From Steromphala cineraria (lineage: Eukaryota; Mollusca; Gastropoda; Trochida; Trochidae), in NCBI GenBank assembly GCA_916613615.1, contig OU744720.1:6675749-6739748 (forward strand): DNA of 64,000 bases, read 5' to 3'. This document shows, piece after piece, positions 50,201-61,014 of this stretch. The notes under the pieces were generated by a model. It did no database searches. It saw nothing but the letters and a program-made list of their open reading frames with translations, and was not told the DNA's origin. The position numbers and the translations under genes were made by a program. Numbering within the stretch: the stretch's first letter is position 1; each line of letters opens with the position of its first letter.

Positions 50201-53200
50201 CTACATACATTAATAAACACTCTAGAGCAGAGGATGTACCTTAGATTTCTGGTACTGAGGTAGATCTGGAAGACTCATGTCGGGGCGGTAGACCTCGGAG
50301 GGTGGAGGAGGGGGTGTGTCTGGTCTGCTGGGGGGGTCTGGGGTCTGCACCGAGTCCATCATTGTCTCTTCCACCGGGGGCTCCGGGGTCATCTCGGGGG
50401 TCTCCTGTAACGAGTTGTGTAATTAGGATGTTACATTAGAATTATGAGAGATAGACAAATAAGGCTTCTTATAGATCACAAGTAAAGTATGTCTATAAAG
50501 CAACATATTGTAAAAGACATGAAATATACTTAACCACCGGCCAATAATGGTCTTATTAGATTACGTTGTTAAATTGTACACAGTATACAAAAGCTATAGA
50601 TGTAAAGAATATCATAAGTACACCATACACTATTATGTGAATTTTATTTGAATCAGTATTAGGTACCAGTTCCAGAATCTAGGGTATCAATGATTTAGTG
50701 GCAATTAGAGGTTATGCTGAAATAACCTAAAAAAAGGTGATGTAGATTTCTCTTGACCTTGAATATTACCTTTCCTTAGCCTCAGCCAATATAGTTAATG
50801 AACTAATCTATTGTGCCCATAACCTTATTAAGTCAACCAATGAACCAATAATAGTTACAAAAGATGCATGATTGGTTTCCAATGACCTACTCTTTGGTAC
50901 TTTGGTACCAGATCTAGACTTGCCATGCTATATGACCTACCTTTGGTACCAGATCTAGACTTGCCATGCTATATGACCTACCTTTGGTCTGCGGACCTGT
51001 ATAGGAGACCGAGACTTTTTGATGATTGCTGACCGTTTCTTCTTCACACTGGCGTCCGGACTGAGAAGTTCTGAGCGGCTCTCCGACCCACTAACTTCCT
51101 GTCCAGAATCTACCAATCAGAAGACAGCTTACAACTTAACCATTAATTTTGAGCCCTTCAGAATGACAGTACTGGAGACATCAATGTGACATGATGAATG
51201 ATTGTAATTGCATGTTATGATGTTATATTAGAGTCCCCCTTCCTCAAATGCTCCAAACCTCTAAACAATACTATAATAACGCACCATTAATGTTCTCTGT
51301 ATAATTCAACTTGAATAAATAACCTATCAACTCCACAATTGTAGCAAACAAAATATTCAAAATTCTAAATGATTTGATGCTGAAACCCTTGAAAAAGACT
51401 AAGTCCAAATTGTTGCCATGGAAATAAAAAAAAATTAAATTTTAAAAAATCTATAACCTCCAAAAGGCACATCTACATGATATGGAGAGACAGTATACCA
51501 AGTTTGGTGATGATCAGTCACATAGTTTTAGAGATCTGCTCCGGAAACGAACACTACCCTTGAAAAAGACTAAGTTCAAATTGTTGCCATGGAAATAAAA
51601 AAAAATGAAATTTTAAAAAATCTATAACCTCCAAAAGGCACATCTACATGATATGGAGAGACAGCATACCAAGTTTGGTGATAATCAGTCACATAGTTTT
51701 AGAGATCTGCTCCGGAAACGAACACTACCCTTGAAAAAGACTAAGTCCAAATTGTTGCCATGGAAATAAAAAAAAATGAAATTTTAAAAAATCTATAACC
51801 TCCAAAAGGCACATCTACATGATATGGAGAGACAGTATACCAAGTTTGGTGATGATCGATCACATAGTTTTAGAGATATGCTCCGGAAACGAAATGGGAA
51901 CGCCAACGCCGACGCCGACGCCAACGCCGACGCCGACGGGAACTCAGCTAAAACCAATATGTCTCCCGACCCTTCGGGGGGAGACATAATGACAAACAAT
52001 TAAGAACATATTTTCTGATGCATAACTTACTCATAATTGTTGTTTAGGTGAAATAACTTTTAAGAAATATTAAAATATAATTATTTGAAATCTACTTTTA
52101 GCTTAAAATTTATGATCTCAGGATATCAATATTGTTAATTAGGTGATTGCATGTAACGGCAGAAATTCTGCATAAGCAGAGCTTTGTTACATTAAGTGCT
52201 GTGGCGACCAAATTTATTAAGGTATCCTTTGTTCAATACATAAAGATGACACTAAGGTTAACCTTGGTGTTAAGTTTGTTTTCAGCAACAACCCTTTCCT
52301 GTTCCCTTACCGTATTGCTGGTCAGCCGTGAGTCCTGTTATTTCACTCTCAGTCTCTGTAACAGGAGGGAGATGTGATGAACAGACACCAATAAGACTCT
52401 AACTAATCAAACTAATTAAAACAAATCCAATTACTGGGTAATCAAATGACAATTGAGTCATGTGATCTACCTGTACCTACCTGTCTTGTCGCCATGACAA
52501 CTGTCAACATCCGACAGTGACACTATTTTCAGTGCTTTTTCTCTTGCCTCTTCCATTTTGGTAAAATATCCTGATGTAATTTCCTAAGAAACCAATCAGG
52601 AGTTAAAACAAGGATACCAAGACAGTGAACTGTGTCAATGTGATAAACAAACTTGAGAGAGCTAATATCAGTTAAATCTCTGTAAAAAGTATGACTGTAC
52701 ATCAACAAAGCTAAACCAAATGACTTATCCTAAATCCATACACCTTCTCCACCTCTGCTTCTTCATAGATGCTTATCAAAGAATAGAGAGAACTAATCAA
52801 GTTAAGGGGCAGTAGCACATTCTTTGAAAATTTTATTTTTTGAATTTTTCACTGATTAATTTATGTTAATGCTAAATGTATTATTTTGTTAGTGTAAAAA
52901 ATCTTGTAGCACAAACCAATCATCCATTGTCAGAGAACAAATTACATAACAATTCACGTAAAGTCCATTGGCGGCCATTTTTGTGTGAACATCTTTTAAT
53001 CATTTTGTGTAAGAAAAAAGAATCGCATGGCTGAACTTTACATTGAATATTTGATTTCTTACTGTTTCATTTAGTTTAATACATTGTCTTTCAATTGGAA
53101 TCATTGATCTTCATTTTCCTTATCATCAACTTTAACATAACCTTATATCATAACCTTTAAAAACATGCTACTGCCGCTTTAAGATCCAGCACAACCTGTA

Positions 53201-54703
53201 CAATCATTCAAAAAATTTCTCTACCTTGAGAAGGATATGATTTAACAAGGTTTAATGTTGTAATATGATTTACATATGATTGGACCTCCCTTGTTCTCAA
53301 TATGTAATATATTTTATATAGAGAATCCTGTGTCTTCTGATATCAAATATATCAACGGGTGTTGATATATTTGATATCTGAAGATACAAGGGTGAGATTC
53401 TATTTATCATCCAAAGTCATTTTTAATTACTTCTAGGAGATATCACTTGATCTTTCACAAGTGTTATCTCCTTTGGTACACAGTTTTGGATGATAAATGG
53501 TTTGTCATATAAATACAATATGTATTATGTGATATATTCAATATTAGATATAATAATTGTAATCATTTAAATGTATCCCTTGTAATGTTGCAGATATGTT
53601 AATGAAACACAAAGTATCTACCAGTTGCTGATAATGTCTAATGCATACTTGAGTCAGAAACAATGAATTCACACAGGACTCATATTTGTCTGTACAGGAC
53701 TTATAATGGTTATACAGAACTATGCAAAATGTAACACAATGCATAACATATTTGAAACAATATTTAAACCATGTACGCAAAATGTAAGACTATGTATTTA
53801 ATCATTATGAAAATTTTAACAAATCTGAAATAAGTTAAACAAGTGTCATGTATTAAGGAAGAAACTTGTCTACCAAGGTGTCTGTTTGTAACTTTGTGAA
53901 TCTGTTTTTACTATATGAAATCAGATTTAGACCTTAAGAATCTCAGTTAAGTGTATTGATATTGTGTATTTTTTGGCAAACAAATATCATAGGTTGAAAT
54001 GATTAAGTAAGATCTTAGAAACAACATTTGAACGATTAATGGTATATGATATGCAACACCTGGCCCAGATAATAGAAGGAAGTGGAATGTAGATATTATA
54101 CAAACACTGGCATACAATGACTTCTTCTGTGTGTGATATTTATACTATGTATACTATGTATGTATTATATACAGACATACATACATTAACAAACTGATAT
54201 CTATCATTAAGATATGATTCTTCTTGAAAGTTCTGGTTGCTATGTATGGAAATTCCAATAGAAGCCAACAAACAATATCAGTTCTGTATATACAGACATA
54301 TTTCAAATAAACTGTTTTGAAATTTATGAAAATAACTACCTTTTGAACACTACTGACAAAATCATGTTCCATAAAACAACATAAAAAGCCTTTTTCACCT
54401 TTTATGATAAAGTTATGCGCACATCATTAAGTATTAATAATGATAATTTGTAACTACCCTTTGAAAAATATACAAAATTCAGAATGAAATACATGGTAGA
54501 TGTTCTATAAAAGCAAAAATACCTTAAGCACCTTAAACTCTACTCACTCACTCACTAATATCCAGAGTTATACACCAGTAAACTGATATTCAGAGTTATA
54601 CACCAGTAAACTGATATTCAGAGTTATACACCAGTAAACTGATATCCAGAGTTATACCTCTTGAAGACCACAGACTGACTCTCAGACCGCTGGATGGAAT
54701 ATT
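38246..54703 (-). CDS. Large multi-exon gene, EF-hand-like C terminus, unidentified
   Basis: Nineteen coding exons chain with GT-AG sites and unbroken phase: 54703-54658, 52771-52744, 52583-52481, 52355-52311, 51109-50982, 50404-50240, 49408-49305, 48402-48289, 47473-47227, 46918-46816, 46458-46355, 45921-45817, 45627-45531, 45051-44927, 43762-43670, 39667-39582, 39284-39215, 38798-38682 and 38377-38246 (stop). That is 669 residues with the start not found. The protein begins charged and Ser-rich, passes a Pro-rich stretch (PPSRPDTPPPPPSE), then DPLDFLAKYCII (like the DPY-30/RIIa dimerisation helix), Lys-rich linkers (KGKKSGKKS, KKKGKKGK) and coiled-coil-prone helices (LQEKVVSLDRQLAELDG; NLERERTQEKTQDIHQ). 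The C terminus reads LSKFNREGKGSFDFMDFV, EF-hand-like but with imperfect Ca ligands. These parts together suggest an axonemal or ciliary protein; this is inference. Confidence 0.8.
38800..39020. repeat. Intronic tandem repeat copying a splice acceptor
   Basis: About four degenerate ~55-bp units. On the minus strand each contains a pyrimidine stretch, ACAG and gatctattt, which is the acceptor and first bases of the exon starting at 38798. Acceptor-like copies lie at ~38904, ~38952 and ~39004. Confidence 0.75.
39895..40130. repeat. GC-richer foldback-like island in an intron
   Basis: A CG-richer island in AT-rich intron DNA, with 'aaaccctaaggtgatcg' near the start and 'gcggtttagggttcgc' near the end as an inverted pair. 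Probably a non-autonomous element; the termini were not fixed. Confidence 0.4.
41760..42419 (+). mobile_element. 5'-truncated non-LTR retrotransposon
   Basis: The translation has LDVVTTWCSKWRLNVNQEKTK (end of an RT palm/thumb region), then jumps by internal deletion to a C-terminal knuckle: RICRFCQNVETEVHFISECH (C-x2-C ... H-x4-C). The stop is near 42187, followed by an AT-rich 3' UTR with 'agtgtctcataagcc' and 'ataataaactata' and a (CTGT)n tail at ~42405. The tail resembles that at 60530-60705. It lies in an intron of the minus-strand gene, antisense to it. Confidence 0.75.
42420..42630 (+). pseudogene. Unassigned open frame, probably element remnant
   Basis: About 65-70 codons ending TAA/TGA, with Asp/Tyr-rich translation (DNDYLNFGICAM, HYREYYHILETTY). 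It starts directly after the LINE tail and has no acceptor or donor support. Could be part of a second retroelement. Not identified. Confidence 0.2.
43120..43257. repeat. CG-richer stretch with 20-bp perfect palindrome
   Basis: Holds AAATGTGATGCATCACATTT (~43199-43218) in a CG-richer island beside the MITE. Possibly another old element; no boundary was fixed. Confidence 0.4.
43258..43529. mobile_element. 254-bp MITE with 9-bp target duplication
   Basis: TGTTAGAGT flanks both sides (43258-43266 and 43521-43529). The element (43267-43520) begins CGTCCTGTCTCAGG and ends CCTGAGACAGGATG. The long arms also match inside (ctaatctgtaccctgggctc and its inverse; gcttctgagccc). There is no ORF. A 9-bp duplication with long inverted arms fits a MULE-derived MITE. 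It is inserted ~140 bp from the exon ending at 43670. Confidence 0.88.
44510..44700. repeat. Foldback-like stretch
   Basis: Contains inverted words such as gcgataccacaaa ... tttgtggtatcg (about 44556-44605) and ggttatacaatataacc. A probable DNA-element remnant in an intron of the minus-strand gene. Confidence 0.45.
45081..45115. mobile_element. TTAA MITE end fragment
   Basis: Begins TTAAAGGGGCAGTGGC, matching the left terminus of the TTAA MITE family. No right end was found; truncated. Confidence 0.4.
47862..47978. repeat. Perfect-looking hairpin with ~55-bp arms
   Basis: The left arm begins gacgacttctttgttcattg; the right arm ends caatgaacaaagaagttgtc. Near the ~10-bp centre each arm also carries a small stem (gacacA ... 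TGTGTC) followed by GAAA. The right half, 'gtcgaaacgttgca', resembles the 'tgaaacgttgca' of the Penelope-like repeat at ~4610. Confidence 0.85.
48788..49292 (+). mobile_element. tRNA-derived SINE (~505 bp)
   Basis: The head is tRNA-like: GGGATAGCTCAGTCGGCAAG (A box) and ggttcgaatccc (B box, ~48838-48849), like a full tRNA gene fold but without the standard 3' closing. The body includes 'gtctcagttcacccagctgt' and ends gcgctatataaatattc then (ATA)n at 49276-49292. It is antisense in an intron of the minus-strand gene, ending 13 bp from the exon boundary at 49305. Confidence 0.85.
50895..50990. repeat. 41-bp tandem duplication spanning a splice donor
   Basis: On the minus strand the exon ends ccaaag|gtaggtcata at 50982. 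The same ccaaag|gtaggtcata string recurs 41 bp into the intron (50941/50940), with an identical intervening segment. This gives two tandem donors. Confidence 0.85.
51386..51987. mobile_element. 171-bp tandem repeat element with hairpin end
   Basis: Three nearly identical 171-bp units start cccttgaaaaagactaag at 51386, 51557 and 51728. Then comes a (CGACGC)n-type microsatellite (51898-51940) and a terminal hairpin TGTCTCCCGACCC ... GGGGGGAGACA (51960-51986). The layout is the same as the pearl-like elements but the sequence is different. Each unit contains 'gccatggaaataaaa' and 'ggagagacag'. Confidence 0.8.
52802..53182. mobile_element. TTAA-type MITE, copy 2
   Basis: TTAA, then GGGGCAGTAGCAC; it ends catgctactgccgct then TTAA. 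The body is 52806-53178 and shares 'gcggccatttttgtgtgaac' with the copies at 58.0 and 61.0 kb. It inserted ~35 bp upstream of the short exon at 52744-52771. Confidence 0.8.
53325..53400. repeat. Hairpin, ~30-bp arms
   Basis: The arm tcttctgatatcaaatatat is matched by its near-complement atatatttgatatctgaaga across a GGGT loop. A second inverted pair (aggagatatcacttg ... caagtgttatctcct) follows at ~53435-53475. Confidence 0.75.
54550..54658. repeat. 28-bp tandem repeat touching an exon donor
   Basis: Four copies of actgatattcagagttata plus 'caccagtaa'. The last copy reaches the donor of the exon 54703-54658: on the minus strand the exon is followed by gtataactctggatatcag, and each further unit repeats gtataactctgaatatcag. 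Confidence 0.85.
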
Positions 54704-56760
54704 CTAAACAACTACATTCAACGCCTAGTTCTCCTAGAATACAAGCTGGAAGCATACAGACATCAATGAACTGAATGTAGCATACAGACATCAATGAAGT
54801 GAAGGTATGAAATCAGAGCACCATAGTTCAGCCTATTGTGTCTCTGGATTCATTACCTTGACTCTGGTGACTGCATGCTGACTGTGTGACAACTTCATAA
54901 TGCTTATGTAAATTTGATGATTAGTTGCTATACACACAGCATGTAACAAGTTAATTAGTTCTCAACAATTGGTAAGTTTGGTACCATGGTAGCTCAGTTT
55001 TCTGGATATATTGATTTCACTTAAGGTTTTGACCTTGCATCTTTTTTTCTCTTTGGCATGATTATTTGGTTAGATATCAGAAATAAAAACACTTGATGAG
55101 TGTTTTAGGCAAGATTTTGAACTAAAAGATTTCTTTCATGAAATATGAGTGTTTAAAGAAAGAATGTGGCAGTGTATGATCATAATGGGTATTCTTTCAC
55201 AATTCACTATTCGAGAAAACAAAAATCAAAATGTTTCCATGTTATTCATGAAACCCAATCATAGTCATACCAATAATTCAATATTGATTTTTCAAGCTAC
55301 TAAAACGGCATTCTGAGGGCTATTGTTAAAAAATGTTGCAAATTATCTATCTACAACAGTTACTATTTATTGGAAATAACCTTATTCTCAATAAGACTCC
55401 AGGGTTTTTGAGGTCCTGAAATACTTGTCTGCACCATGTAGCACAATACTATTATTTACATTATGCTACCAAATTAGTTGATTAGTCTGTACATGATAAG
55501 ACACTAGTAGAGTTCACTACTCGCCCTCATTCACTGTATTCATTACTCCACCATTACTGATGCAATATAATTGCATCCAAAATAATTTCACAATATCCGC
55601 AATAAGATTGTATACATAATATTACCCACACTGATTCACGTTTGTGTATAAACTCAACCAAACTTATAAACTATTATTGTATTATCAATTATTATTTTAT
55701 CCATTTCGTTTTGCCAAATGTTTTCACAATATACATTACCTTATCAACCATAAACATATTCTTCTCCACAATCTTATCAATAATAGTAATAAATGGTTGT
55801 ACATAAGTATATTCACAAAACATTTGATTGTGCCATATCTCATACACGAAAACATAATATTTTGATCATGTCAACTTAACCAATGCCTCTATTCTCAATT
55901 ATACATCAGCTATGAATATTTTCTGCTCACATTTATTTATTCTTTATCAACATTGATGTGATGTTATGCAAAATATTGCTCACAATGAACTATGCACATA
56001 TTCTTGTAACATACAAACTGATACACTCCTTTAACATTATTCCATAAAACTCATTCACTTTTGTTCATAATCCCTATCGTATTGAAACAATGGGTTGATG
56101 TATAGAACATTGAGAAAATGTATGTAACGATGAGAAAATATAAGAAAGTATATCCTAATTAATTTATCTTGTCCATTATCTTACAAAGGCATAAGAAAGT
56201 GTCTACAGAAATATATGTTGATGGAAATTTGATATTGTTTTCAAAAAAGTATTTCCATAATATTTTCATATTTTCATACAGCAAAATGAAAATAGAATTC
56301 ACGTTTTGTTAAGATTTTTAGAAACCAATAAGGTAATTGAAGAAATACAAATATATGGATTTACAACTTCTTTTTTGCAAAGAAAATGCCACTGAAGGAA
56401 GCAATAAGGTAATTGCGTAGGTAATGTTAATGGTACTAACACTAATTTCATCTTAATCTTATTGTTGTTAATGTACTCAATAAATCAAATGCATGTTTAA
56501 ATCACTCAACGACATAGATAAACGTTACTTCTCGATTTACTTTTAAAAGAAAACTAATGAAGTGAAATGTGACAGTTCTCACATTTGACATTGATATCCC
56601 ACTCTAAAAGAGAAACTCCGAAATTCATGATTCAACCATTAAGGAAGTATTTGTTATTGAGAATGTTGTACACCATCACCATAAAAACCACTACAACACA
56701 AATCATTCATCTCATTCTCAACAAATCAAACTGACAGCGGAGAAATCAGAAAGACGAGAA
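54704..56760. other. Upstream intron or 5' flank of the minus-strand gene
   Basis: AT-rich. The missing 5' exon(s) ending in phase 1 should lie here or beyond; none was found. A Penelope-like tail is at ~56345-56392. Confidence 0.4.
56345..56392 (-). mobile_element. Penelope-like repeat tail (solo)
   Basis: On the minus strand it reads aagaagttgtaaatccatat, like the direct repeats at 4.5-5.0 kb. Only the tail is present. Confidence 0.45.
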
Positions 56761-56761
56761 A

Positions 56762-56925
56762 ACGTAAAACAACTTGCAAGTGAGGACCATAGATTAAAAA
56801 GATCACACCATCAACTTGCCAATGCAGACCAAAGATTAAAAAGATCACACCATCAACTTGCAAATGAAGATCATAGATTAAAGAAGAAATCACACCATCA
56901 ACTTGCCATTGCCAATCATACGTAA
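56762..56925. repeat. ~42-bp tandem repeat
   Basis: About four units built from 'gatcacaccatcaacttgc' and 'gattaaaaa'. Both strands are open for part of its length, but this reflects the period being a multiple of three. Confidence 0.85.
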
Positions 56926-56984
56926 AACCAGAGCTAGCCAGAAGACAGACTCCCCGCCACACCTGCCTGAGATACGAGACTACA

Positions 56985-58016
56985 GTACAATGAATGATGT
57001 TACCTTACATGCCATATCTCGCGATCAGACAAGACAAGACTCACTGCACCGCCTGTAAGAAGACAATCCTCTCTGAATACAGCTGGCGAGGCGAGGATAT
57101 CTCCCACCTATCTCACATATACCCAGGTAACTGGGCCAGTCTGTTCTTAGTTCGGGACAACTTATCCAGCATGTAACTACAGATGTCTTCGCACATACCA
57201 AGATGTTCTACATCGATGAAGATCCTTGCCGAATACCTGTTTCTCTATAAGAAAACGGAAGAACTGACGTCAAGGAGCTTCAGACATTAGCATTTTCGTG
57301 GGATGTATAGGATAGAAGCTAACATCTAGTGACACAAGAACATACACAGACCCACACACGTATCATAACATGATCTGACCCACCACTCGTGTAGCTCGTC
57401 CCGCTAACTGCTCACCATTAGTCCCCACTTCACCTCGACGATTAAATTACCCCCTTTGTTACAGCCCATTGACAGAAGCGAGGATTATCCGTGAATATCT
57501 CTGTACCCATGATGTGTCCTTACAATAATCGATTGTAAAGTATGAACACTATGCGGTAGACTATATCATAATTATTTGGTGTAGTTTCATTAAATGGAGG
57601 CTACATAGGTTAACACAATTAAAAGGTATCAATTTGCAGTATGCAACTGGTCTAATATTTCGATGTCGAACCGATTTTGTCTATATTCTGCCATTTTCAG
57701 GATCATAAATACCATATCGCATTGTTGATATGTTTATGATACATCGGGTAGCAACTGTAGCATGTCGCCATATCGCAAGTGTCAAATTGTTAACAAACGA
57801 GAAAAAACACATGACACATTCTGACGACATCGGAGACCCATGCCGGGAGGAATATCTTTGTATTATGATATCGCACGAATGTCCGACGTGTAGACAAGTT
57901 TTTTTCAACACAGCTGACAAAATGTTGAATGTTTGAACATGGCGATCACCACCTCGATCTGTTGATTACTAAATGTTTGTCTTTAATATTGAATGTACAA
58001 TAACAAAAACATTTCT
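56985..58016. other. Unassigned
   Basis: GC content is a little higher around 57000-57500. Short open frames have no recognisable domain and no consistent splice sites. Confidence 0.35.
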
Positions 58017-58791
58017 TTAAAGGGGCAGTAGCACGTTTTTATGGGGAATATAAGGTGATGTCAGGAAAATGAAAATTATTGGTTCCAATTGAAAGAAAAT
58101 GTATTAAAACTAAGTGAAACAGTACTATTTCAAATATATAACGTAAAGTTTAGCCATGCGATTACTTTTTCTTACACAAAATGAATTAATAATAATAATA
58201 ATAGTCCATTTATATAGCGCATATATCCATGCACATTGCATGCTCAAAGCGCTGAGTGACATATTACCCCTGGTCAACAAGTACAGAACACTCCCTAAGG
58301 AGAATACAACCGGTCGCCTGTCAGGCGCTCGAGGTTCAAATTCAGACTACCATCGTATCATACCAGGTACCCAATTACTGCTGGGTGGACAGAGGCACGC
58401 CTCGAACTAAGTCACTTACCCAGGGTGACACCACAAGTTTTTCAACTCATGTCTCATTGTGGGGCAGGGAATCAACCCTTCAAACTCTCAGATTATCCAG
58501 CAACGGGTTACCCACCCATCCAGCGAGCTGCGCCCGTTGTTGCTGAACTATTCTGATAGCGGTCGACTGAGCATTGCACAGGATCACGTGCCACCTTAAT
58601 GGTGTTCACAAAAAAATGGCCGCCAATAGATTTTATGTGAATCTCCATACTTTGTCCTCTGACTATGGATGATTGGCTTGTGTAATGTGATTGTTGACAC
58701 TGTCAAATTAATACATTTAGCATTAACTTACAATTAGCAGTGAAGTATTTAAAATATAAAATTATCAAAAAACGTGCTACTGCCCCTTTAA
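58017..58791. mobile_element. TTAA-type MITE, copy 3, split by a SINE
   Basis: TTAA flanks 58021-58787. The ends are AGGGGCAGTAGCACG and CGTGCTACTGCCCCT: the best-preserved termini of the family. After 'aaaatgaatta' the MITE is broken at 58187 and resumes at ~58597 with 'tggtgttcacaaaaaaatgg', a join that is uninterrupted in the copy at 61.18 kb. Confidence 0.88.
58187..58596 (-). mobile_element. tRNA-derived SINE nested in the MITE
   Basis: The (AAT)n tail at the left (58187-58203), then 'tttatatagcgc', matches the inverted end of the SINE at 48.8 kb. On the minus strand the head has 'agctcgctggatgggtgggt' (A-box-like) and gggttgattccct (B-box-like). A short TTAAT duplication may flank it. 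Confidence 0.75.
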
Positions 58792-58794
58792 GAG

Positions 58795-58893
58795 GCATTT
58801 AGAAGTTGGTAAGATGAATGAGAATAAGTTCTATGGATTTAGCACTCTTGCAATAAAGAAGTTGTAAATCCATAGAACTTGTTCTCATTCAAC
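58795..58893. repeat. Penelope-like tail with hairpin
   Basis: Arms gaatgagaataagttctatg (~58815) and its near-complement catagaacttgttctcattc (~58870) flank 'cttgcaataaagaagttgt', the same tail as at ~4630. Confidence 0.65.
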
Positions 58894-60110
58894 AAAAACA
58901 TGACTGATTTAAGTTACAAACACATGGATCAAAACAATGTTTATTACGTCACGTCACTATGACGATTGATATGCTACAAATGGAATAATAACAAGAATGG
59001 CAAAATACTTACGATCTTTTACTTTTATGTTTGAAAACAACTTGAAAGCAGATAACATAGGATTGTTTTATCAAAATCGTTTAAAATTTCGTTCTATCAA
59101 AATGGACGACTTTACACCATTCTCAAACGTATACCATTTAAAGTAAAATATCAATCAGTTACTAAATAAAGCTTCGAAATTATACCTTACACAAAATATC
59201 TTACAATCAAAAGGTACCACGCTTCATGTACACTTATGTACCAAATGTCACTGTGCTATCTTCATCATTTCAGAACAGATCTAGCTGGCGGATTAAACTC
59301 ATGAACGAACATAGACATATACCTCAATTTGCTTGTCACTTTTGATATACACATTGCTGATAATCAATTGAGAAAAGTCGCATTATGGAAAATGTTTATG
59401 AAAATGATTTAATTAACTTGAATGATATAGATATTTCATGTAATTGTTCATAAAATGCAAGGATAATCAATTCTTTAACGATTAATATTTTTGCATCAAA
59501 TAAAACGATCCCCGTACAGCCTTATGTCTATTATTCATACAATTGTCAACATTTAGTCATAGTACAGATCGAATATTCGCAACACTGACTTCTAGCGGCA
59601 ATATATAGTGACAATTGCAAATTATGTATGGTTCATCAACAATCTAATTGCACACTGCACAATGGACATCTGTAAATGATGTGTAAGAAGATATTAATTC
59701 TGATCCCTCGTCTATAGTCTGTAACCTGACACCCGATCCCGGGCTGCAATCAGTGACATATACAGATAGCTGAGGGTATGTACAGACAGGCACCCGATAC
59801 CCGACAATAGACCAGCCCCCCTGGTCAGGTGTATCGCACCCTGTTTATCTGGCTGACAACGCTACTCTGTCACTGTTGATCTGTTTTCACACTGCAAACC
59901 TGTAATACACTGTAACCGTAACCTTCCCGCTCACCTGTATTACTGTGGCAATGTTACTGTGAATTTAATTGCTGTTACGTGATTCGAAGTTACTGTTTCC
60001 CACCCTAGCACATTACCCATGCAACTCTCAATGTTACTTAAATCCCTCCAATGTTACCCATAGGACGATGTAACTTGTAACTTAGTCCTTCCTATTTCCA
60101 AACTATCAGA
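58894..60110. other. Unassigned
   Basis: No exon or repeat boundary recognised. Confidence 0.4.
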
Positions 60111-60428
60111 AATATCAATTGTTACTGTAACCCCTCCGATGTTAACCTACGAGACAATTTTAATTGTTGCTGTAACCCCTCCGATGTTAACCTACGAGAC
60201 AATTTTAATTGTTGCTGTAAAACCCCCCTTATATTAACCTCTCAGAAATATCTATTGTTACAGTAACCCATCCGATGTTAACCTACGAGACAATTTTAAT
60301 TGTTACTGTAACTCCTCCGATGTTAACCTACGAGACAATTTTAATTGTTACTGTAACCCCTCCGATGTTAACCTACGAGACAACATTAATGGTTACTGTA
60401 ACCCCTCCGATGTTAACCTACGAGACAA
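60111..60428. repeat. ~45-bp minisatellite
   Basis: Six to seven units built from 'gttactgtaacccctccgat' and 'gttaacctacgagacaattt'. One unit is more divergent (~60220-60265). Degraded units may extend back to ~60010. Confidence 0.9.
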
Positions 60429-60469
60429 AATACAATTATTGACTTCAGTTGAGGTGAATCCAATGGTTT

Positions 60470-60705
60470 ATTGACCTCGGAACAGAACACTTGTTCATCA
60501 TAGATCTATAATGATATAAGTTGTTGTTTTAACCCCCTCAAGGGCCTTTTCTAAACCTCATTTTATAGATTTTAATGTATATTTACATGCATTTTAAATT
60601 GAATGTAAAAGTGTCTCTCATAAATCGCTGAGCGATTGGTTGTGTAAAACAAGTGAGACAAAAATAAAATATTCTGTCTGTCTGTCTGTCTGTCTCACTG
60701 TTTCC
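60470..60705 (+). mobile_element. Non-LTR element 3' end
   Basis: A 3' UTR-like stretch with 'agtgtctctcataaatcgc', 'aaaaataaaatattc' and a (TCTG)n tail at ~60675-60698. It corresponds to the 3' end of the LINE fragment at 41760-42419. No coding part was seen. Confidence 0.6.
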
Positions 60706-61014
60706 CTGTTAGACATATAGCCTGTAAACCCCCACAACCTCCCGTACCCCCACACCAACCCACCAACCGCCACCCCAACACTCACCCCACTTTGTTTACT
60801 TAAAAGATAATGTGACAGTTATCCCTAGTAACTAATTGTATAATGATTGTTGTTGACAGTTTCCATAGACTGACGTTTATCTGTCTGGATGAACCAATCA
60901 ACAAGTACGTCAAGTTTAAAAACAACAGCTGTTTAAGGGATATTTCGTTACAAAACATATTTTGCTTTTGTTTATGTTTTATGAGGTGGTTTCGGTTATT
61001 ATTTATGCTTTGAA

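Noticed and set aside
56726..56962. Minus-strand ORF with repeated QVDGV words
   Set aside because: Produced by the ~42-bp tandem repeat; no gene context.
60111..60428. CRISPR-like repeat-spacer pattern
   Set aside because: The whole ~45-bp unit repeats, including the part that would be a spacer.
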